Assembly: GCA_035291405.1 (NCBI GenBank)
Contig: DATDSD010000013.1
Span: 1 to 10,342 of the forward strand
Direction: 5' to 3'
DNA: 10,342 nucleotides
Origin: UBA12026 sp035291405
GTDB taxonomy: Bacteria; Patescibacteriota; Microgenomatia; UBA8517
This document shows positions 6,380 to 10,342 of the stretch, piece after piece. The stretch's first letter is position 1, and each line of letters begins with the position of its first letter. Made by a program: the position numbers and the translations under genes. A model generated the notes under the pieces. The model did no database searches, was not told the origin of the DNA, and saw only the letters and a list, made by a program, of their open reading frames with translations.

Positions 6380-6893
6380 ATGTTATTTCTACTTTACTTG
6401 GTTTAATCTTATAAGAACTAACTAATTCATTTTTGACTGTTTGGCTTGGAACTATTATTTTTACAGAACCATAGACTGCCTTCGCAAAAGTAAAATAATA
6501 CCCAAGGCGCCAGATTTGATAAATTGGAAAAGGTCTTGTCGTTGCTTCACCACCCATAAATTTATGCATAATCATGTCATGTATTGTTACAACAAATTTT
6601 CCAAAATATAAAAGGGGTACATTAAAATGTGGAAAATGAACAAGATCGGGTTTATATTTTGAAATTAAAAAGAGAAGCTTAAATTGTTCTTCAAATGAAT
6701 AATGTTTAAAGTCAGCAAGAACTTTGGTGAAATTATTTGGAAGGTCTACTTTATCAAAAGTCTCTTTCCTCAAAAGAATGACATAATTATTCTTGGAATC
6801 AATTTTTGCAAGATTTTCAATTAATTCTTTTGTATACCTACCATTTCCTGTGTGACTAGGACCAAAAAGCCTGGCATCAATTAGTATCTTCAT
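6372..6893 (-). CDS. GT4 glycosyltransferase, N-terminal (acceptor) half of a split enzyme
   Basis: A 173-residue protein equal to the first Rossmann domain of a GT4 glycosyltransferase of the 'IDAR..G..TG.GRYT' group. It shows MKILIDARLFG (1-11), TGNGRYTKELIENL (15-28), the loop HFPHFNVPLL (86-95), TIHDM (103-107) and IIVPSQTVKNEL (146-157). It ends with KIKPSKVEITYE, where relatives continue 'TYEGV' through a linker of roughly 20-25 residues into the second domain. Here TAA follows TYE directly, so the linker is missing. The next gene begins inside this stop and encodes the second domain. On its own this half would bind acceptor or lipid but lacks the donor-binding motifs. ATG 6893 starts 8 bases after the previous gene's TAA; no Shine-Dalgarno site is seen. 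Confidence 0.85.
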   Translation of the reverse strand: MKILIDARLFGPSHTGNGRYTKELIENLAKIDSKNNYVILLRKETFDKVDLPNNFTKVLADFKHYSFEEQFKLLFLISKYKPDLVHFPHFNVPLLYFGKFVVTIHDMIMHKFMGGEATTRPFPIYQIWRLGYYFTFAKAVYGSVKIIVPSQTVKNELVSSYKIKPSKVEITYE

Positions 6894-6901
6894 TTGTTAA
6901 T

Positions 6902-7783
6902 TTAATATGAAGAAAGTAAAACAACTCTGACATATCTAATAACTTTAAATAGATTAATTCCTAAAATTACGAAATAATTAAAAAGGAGTGGATATTTCTT
7001 CCACAGATTTTTTCTATAAAAAAGCTCCATAGAGTGAACTCCAGCAAGTCTAAGTTTTTTTCTCTGAGCGTCAGTCAATTTATGTCTCCATTTTTTTACC
7101 TTACCCTTAGTTACTCCCTTTAAATGGGTTATGTATACATCTGGGTAATAAACGAGGGTGTAGCCTGCCTTATTAATTTGAAAACATAAATCTACATCTT
7201 CCCCATCAAAGAAATATCTCTCATCAAACCAACCAACCTTATCTAAAAGTTTTTTGTAAGTTAAAAAGAATGCTCCTTGTATTGCTTCAACCTCGTGAGT
7301 TGAACTTTCTGGAATATCTTCGTAATAATAATATCTTGATCTTCCTAAAACTAATTTTTGAAAAGAAACCCAAGGGGTTGGGAATCTCCTTCTTATATCT
7401 TTATCCATCTCTCCATTAGCAAGCACCAATTTACAAGTTACGGCCCCTACTTTTGGATGTTCTTCCAAGTATCTTACAGTTTTTGCAAACACATCTTTAT
7501 GTACTACAGTATCTGGATTTAAGAAAAGTACCATTTCACCTTGAACTAGACTTTTAGCTCTATTATTTCCTTTAGAAAAACCTTCGTTTGGCCCTTCAAC
7601 ATATTTAACCCATGGAAAATTCTTTTTAATTACTTCTGGACTACCGTCTGTTGAGGAATTATCAGAGACAATTACTTCCATTGGAACTTCGTCCATATAC
7701 TTCTTAACAGAATTTAGGCAATCCGAAAGAAGCTCCTTGGTATTGTAATTAAGAATTATTACGCTTAGTTTTGGTTTCGTCAT
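6902..7783 (-). CDS. GT2 glycosyltransferase, rhamnosyltransferase-like (WbbL type)
   Basis: An inverting GT-A fold transferase of family GT2, 293 residues, likely adding a deoxy-hexose or other sugar to the growing lipid-linked chain at the membrane. The order is typical of the WbbL/RfbF group: LSVIILNYNTKELLSDCLNS (6-25), VIVSDNSSTDGS (37-48), NEGFSKGNN (66-74), the metal-binding-like LFLNPDTVV (86-94, NPD in place of DXD), and QGAFFLTYKK (169-178). Then come VGWFDERYFFDGEDVDLCFQ (183-202, the acidic catalytic loop) and YYPDVYITHLKG (212-223). A hydrophobic helix at about 265-290 with flanking basic residues probably holds it on the membrane. The acceptor and donor are not readable. ATG 7783 places LSVIILNYN at residue 6, as in relatives, so the 35-base overlap with the upstream gene is probably real. 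Confidence 0.93.
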   Translation of the reverse strand: MTKPKLSVIILNYNTKELLSDCLNSVKKYMDEVPMEVIVSDNSSTDGSPEVIKKNFPWVKYVEGPNEGFSKGNNRAKSLVQGEMVLFLNPDTVVHKDVFAKTVRYLEEHPKVGAVTCKLVLANGEMDKDIRRRFPTPWVSFQKLVLGRSRYYYYEDIPESSTHEVEAIQGAFFLTYKKLLDKVGWFDERYFFDGEDVDLCFQINKAGYTLVYYPDVYITHLKGVTKGKVKKWRHKLTDAQRKKLRLAGVHSMELFYRKNLWKKYPLLFNYFVILGINLFKVIRYVRVVLLSSY

Positions 7784-8954
7784 ATACTTTGTTTAGTTTT
7801 GCAACAATTCCTCTCCAATCAAAATTAATCTTAACAAATTCTCTACCTGCCTTCCCTATTCTTTCAGCTTTGTCTTTATTTTTCAAGAGGTCAATAACCA
7901 TTTCAGATAATTTATCCATGTTTGAAGATACCAATGCTTCCTTTCCAGCAGTAATTCCAAGACCTGCTACACCAACTGGTGTAGAAACAACAGGAAGTCC
8001 CGAGGCCATAGCTTCCAAGACTTTTAATCTTGTTCCACCGGGGCCTCTAATGGGTGTTACCAGAAGAGCTGAAGCTTTATAAACATCTCTATTGTCTTCA
8101 ACACTCTCACTAATTTCTATATCTATGTCTAGTTTTGAATACTCAATAATTTCTGGGGGAACGTTTCTGCCGGAAATCCAAAGTTTAACATCTTTAATTT
8201 CATTTTTGATTCTAGGCCAAATTTCACGAACCAACAAATTAACAGCCTCCACATTCTGCATCCATTTGTAATTTCCATGGTACAAAATTCTAGGAGGGTC
8301 CTTTTTAATAACTTTTTTACTATCAAAAAATTCAAGATCTACTCCGTTTGAAATAACACCAACATCTAGTTTGGGTTCTTCACTTTGGATTAACTTCTTA
8401 TCATCTTCTGAAACAGCAAAAAGTTTAGTTGCCCTATGCCAATAAAATTTTTCCCAAAATTTAAGTTTGACAACATCAAACATATAAATAGGCTTTAAAA
8501 TTGGACTGACTTCATTATTAACATAGTGTTTATAAACAGAATATTCAATCGTGGGTTCAACTAAGATAATTGGTATTTTTGTTTTTGGGATGTGAGGCAT
8601 AACATAGAAAGTCTCAGCGTGGATTAAATCGTATTTATGTGTAGATAATTCTTTTTTAATTGCAGATCTTTCTTCTAAAGATAAATTTCGTATCACAACC
8701 AGTGGATTAAAACTTATTAAAGTTAAAAATAAATTCCTGAATGTCCATGGAGATTTGGGACGTTTAAAAACATATACTTTTTTGCAATACTTTTCAATTT
8801 GAGGCAAATACTTTCTTTCCCAATCATCTTTGATTAAAGACATTAAAGTTATTTCATGTTTTTCACTCAAATGTTTAATTAAATGAAACCACCTAGTCTG
8901 GCCACCAGACATCTGATCAATTGGTAAAAAAGGAACAAGCATTAATATCTTCAT
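7749..8954 (-). CDS. GT4 glycosyltransferase (group 1)
   Basis: A full-length 401-residue GT-B glycosyltransferase. The N-terminal domain begins MKILMLVPFLPIDQMSGGQT (1-20) with the glycine loop GGQTR at 17-21 and H24. The acceptor domain includes IHAETFYVMPHIP (111-123). The hinge is AVSEDDKKLI (180-189) followed by VISNGVDLEFF (200-210), and the second domain opens with ILYHGNYKWMQNVEAV (223-238). The donor site is VTPIRGPGGTRLKVLEAMAS (299-318), then GLPVVSTPVGVAGLG (319-333). The usual first glutamate of the EX7E motif is replaced by glycine (G306, with E314 kept), as I remember for the subgroup resembling sugar transferases of exosortase-linked clusters. The start is supported by AGGA nine bases before the ATG. 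The C-terminal KTKRNNS tail overlaps the next gene by 35 bases. Donor and linkage are unknown. Confidence 0.92.
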   Translation of the reverse strand: MKILMLVPFLPIDQMSGGQTRWFHLIKHLSEKHEITLMSLIKDDWERKYLPQIEKYCKKVYVFKRPKSPWTFRNLFLTLISFNPLVVIRNLSLEERSAIKKELSTHKYDLIHAETFYVMPHIPKTKIPIILVEPTIEYSVYKHYVNNEVSPILKPIYMFDVVKLKFWEKFYWHRATKLFAVSEDDKKLIQSEEPKLDVGVISNGVDLEFFDSKKVIKKDPPRILYHGNYKWMQNVEAVNLLVREIWPRIKNEIKDVKLWISGRNVPPEIIEYSKLDIDIEISESVEDNRDVYKASALLVTPIRGPGGTRLKVLEAMASGLPVVSTPVGVAGLGITAGKEALVSSNMDKLSEMVIDLLKNKDKAERIGKAGREFVKINFDWRGIVAKLNKVYDETKTKRNNS

Positions 8955-8963
8955 GATTAATTA

Positions 8964-8967
8964 TCCT
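8964..8967 (-). promoter_or_regulatory. Shine-Dalgarno site of the 8954-7749 gene
   Basis: The minus strand reads AGGA followed by nine bases and the ATG at 8954. The site shares bases with the TAG stop of the upstream GT2 gene (TAGGA), so termination and re-initiation are close together. It is the only convincing Shine-Dalgarno site in the operon; most other starts rely on overlaps or have none. Confidence 0.5.
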
Positions 8968-9658
8968 AATTAACTATTTTATCGGAAAAAAGTTTTCTTT
9001 GCTTGAAAAAGAATTTAAATCCTGCGGTTTTGAAAATATCTCTCCACATTTTGATTTCTCCAATCGTACCTTTAACAACTCCATATTTAGAGTTTTTACC
9101 GAGATCTATTGCAGAAAGTTGGAACCTTACTACCTTGCAGTTATTTTTAAATAAATATTTATTTTCTGCAATTTCTAAACCATAATTTTTTAGTAGTCTA
9201 TCTTTTAAGACATTCTCTAAAATTTCTTTTTTAATAATTCTATCCCCAGCAACATAGCTTGTTCCTTTAAATATTTTTCTAATTAACTTATTGTATTTAT
9301 CCGCTTCTGTAAGCATGATAAGACAATCAAGATCATCATTTTCAAAAATATCTAATGCTTTTTCAATTTCACTTGATACTAATCCAATTAAGTCTGCGTC
9401 TAAAAGAAGTAAATTGTTGTTTTTTGAAGCGTTAACACCAGTTCTAACGGCTTCTACCTTTCCTCTGTTTACTTCATGGATTATCAACTTAACTTGAGGG
9501 AAATTTGATTTAATGACACTAGGAGTATTATCGTTTGATCCATCATCAACAACTATTACCTCATCAATATTTTCAATTCTTGTCACAACCCCTAAAACAT
9601 TATTAATTCTTTTGGCTTCATTAAATGCTGTAATTACACAAGAGTATTTATTTAGCAT
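8966..9658 (-). CDS. GT2 glycosyltransferase, first gene of the operon
   Basis: A compact 230-residue GT-A glycosyltransferase of family GT2. The nucleotide-sugar fold is shown by CVITAFNEAKRINNVL (7-22), VIVVDDGSNDNT (34-45), NRGKVEAVRTGV (64-75) and the metal-binding LLLLDADLIGL (83-93, DAD). The later part has KGTSYVAGDRIIKKEIL (131-147), where GDR stands at the usual acceptor-loop position, and NYGLEIAENKYL (158-169, E162). The layout resembles glucosyl-3-phosphoglycerate or dolichol-phosphate-mannose type enzymes, but the protein lacks the membrane helices of the latter. Its activity could be sugar transfer to a lipid phosphate or to the glycan chain. ATG 9658 is preceded by GGA with five bases spacing, a weak site. 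As the first minus-strand gene beside the divergent gap, it would be the promoter-proximal member of the cluster. Confidence 0.87.
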   Translation of the reverse strand: MLNKYSCVITAFNEAKRINNVLGVVTRIENIDEVIVVDDGSNDNTPSVIKSNFPQVKLIIHEVNRGKVEAVRTGVNASKNNNLLLLDADLIGLVSSEIEKALDIFENDDLDCLIMLTEADKYNKLIRKIFKGTSYVAGDRIIKKEILENVLKDRLLKNYGLEIAENKYLFKNNCKVVRFQLSAIDLGKNSKYGVVKGTIGEIKMWRDIFKTAGFKFFFKQRKLFSDKIVN

Positions 9659-9732
9659 GACATTCCAATTTTACCACCAGCATATTGAAATTGCCTCAAG
9701 TTGAATGTAACCTAGTTTAAATATTAACTAAT
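9659..9732. promoter_or_regulatory. Divergent intergenic region, presumed promoter zone
   Basis: This 74-base AT-rich gap is the only place where transcription diverges, so it should hold the promoter of the minus-strand glycan operon and that of the plus-strand hydrolase. On the plus strand a TTGAAA (at about 9686) lies 17 bases before a poor -10-like TAACCT, and a TTGAAT stands 17 bases before TTAACT. Neither -10 is good. On the minus strand no clear pair is found. No operator palindrome is visible. The assignment rests on gene orientation more than on motifs. Confidence 0.3.
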
Positions 9733-10323
9733 GTGTCAAAAAAACATATCGTGATTATAGTTCCAGGATTAGGAGATGAAACTACTAAAATTAAATGGGC
9801 TACCGCACACTGGAGAAAATATGGATTAAAACCAGTAATTCATAACATTTGGTGGAAAAAAGGTAATAAACATTTTAAACCCAAATTGATAAGATTAATC
9901 CACAGAATAGATAATTTTATCAAAGATGGCAATAAAGTATCACTTGTCGGTACAAGCGCAGGAAGCAGTGCGGTTATGAATGCTTATATTTCAAGAAAGA
10001 AAAAAATATCTAAAGTAATTTCTATTTGTGGAAGATTAAAACAAGGGGAACAAAAAGGTTTTCGGTCGTTTGAATTAAGAACAGCTACAAGTTTGGCTTT
10101 TAAAGAATCTATTTTAATGTTTGAGCAAAATGAAACAAGTCTAATAAAAAATGATAGGAAAAAAATAATGACCGTCAGAGCATTGTTTGATGAATTGGTT
10201 CCAGATAATACTTCATATGTAATAGGAGCAAATAACAAAAGGCTTAAGACTATCGAACACGTGTTTAGTATTTGGATTGGCTTGAGTTTTTATAAACCCT
10301 TAACTAAGTTTTTGTTAAATTAA
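9733..10323 (+). CDS. Small alpha/beta-hydrolase
   Basis: A 196-residue single-domain alpha/beta-hydrolase, the only plus-strand gene. The first strand and oxyanion loop are HIVIIVPGLGDE (5-16). The nucleophile elbow is VSLVGTSAGSSAV (69-81) with S75 in GTSAG. VISICGRL (95-102) is the following strand. The acid is probably D153 in VRALFDELVP (148-157), and the histidine is H176 in TIEHVFSI (173-180), giving a complete Ser-Asp-His set. No signal peptide or membrane helix is seen, so it should act in the cytoplasm. The substrate is unknown; esterase, thioesterase or lipase-like activity are all possible. The start is GTG at 9733 (MSKKH); an ATG two bases earlier is in another frame, and an in-frame TAA at 9718 limits extension. 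It is divergent from the glycan operon, so a shared role is not implied. The stop is TAA, with 19 featureless bases after it. Confidence 0.85.
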   Translation: MSKKHIVIIVPGLGDETTKIKWATAHWRKYGLKPVIHNIWWKKGNKHFKPKLIRLIHRIDNFIKDGNKVSLVGTSAGSSAVMNAYISRKKKISKVISICGRLKQGEQKGFRSFELRTATSLAFKESILMFEQNETSLIKNDRKKIMTVRALFDELVPDNTSYVIGANNKRLKTIEHVFSIWIGLSFYKPLTKFLLN

Positions 10324-10342
10324 ATACAATTTATTCTTTAAT

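Noticed and set aside
5819..6893. Calling the split GT4 pair a plain pseudogene
   Set aside because: Both halves keep every family motif, the break is at the domain boundary, and no further stop or deletion is seen. Decay is possible but not shown.
8129..8335. Minus-strand 68-codon frame inside the GT4 gene
   Set aside because: It is a shifted reading of the GT4 coding sequence, which is fully supported in its own frame.
10324..10342. Terminator after the hydrolase gene
   Set aside because: Only 19 AT-rich bases are available and no stem can be formed within them.

Overview
The window looks like chromosomal DNA from an uncultivated bacterium of the Candidate Phyla Radiation (Patescibacteria), most likely Microgenomates-like. 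This is an inference. The DNA is AT-rich, genes are packed with gaps of a few bases or overlaps, Shine-Dalgarno sites are mostly absent or weak, RecO is unusually short, and a DUF4012 membrane protein sits beside a small phosphoglycosyl transferase of a type I associate with these phyla. TGA is used as a stop (recO and the DUF4012 gene), so the code is not one in which UGA is sense.

Layout: eleven complete genes and one partial gene run on the minus strand as one apparent operon, transcribed from about 9658 towards 1. The order is GT2 glycosyltransferase (9658-8966), GT4 (8954-7749), GT2 with a C-terminal hydrophobic segment (7783-6902), a GT4 enzyme split into N-terminal (6893-6372) and C-terminal (6379-5819) halves, GT4 of mannosyltransferase type (5794-4655), mannose-1-phosphate guanylyltransferase (4755-3631), a PglC-like sugar-phosphate transferase (3622-2969), a DUF4012 surface protein (2935-998), a short RecO (1001-456), a small cupin (about 451-53) and what looks like the first codons of glycyl-tRNA synthetase running off the left edge. 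One gene, a small alpha/beta-hydrolase, is divergent on the plus strand (9733-10323). The 74-base gap at 9659-9732 must hold the start signals for at least one direction.

The first nine genes fit together as a cell-surface polysaccharide pathway. ManC would make GDP-mannose, the PglC-like enzyme would load the first sugar phosphate on a polyprenyl-phosphate carrier, and four or five glycosyltransferases would extend the chain. The DUF4012 protein, anchored in the membrane with a large outside domain, is placed where an attachment or export partner would be. No flippase, polymerase or ABC exporter is visible, so these must lie elsewhere or be replaced. The operon then runs into housekeeping genes (recO, probably glyS).

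Points most worth a second look: the GT4 enzyme split exactly between its two Rossmann domains with an 8-base stop/start overlap; the 50-101 base overlap in which the nucleotide-binding loop of ManC is read in a second frame as the C-terminus of the preceding glycosyltransferase; the unknown role of the DUF4012 protein; and RecO without its zinc-binding C-terminal domain. I found no mobile element, CRISPR array, RNA gene or convincing terminator.
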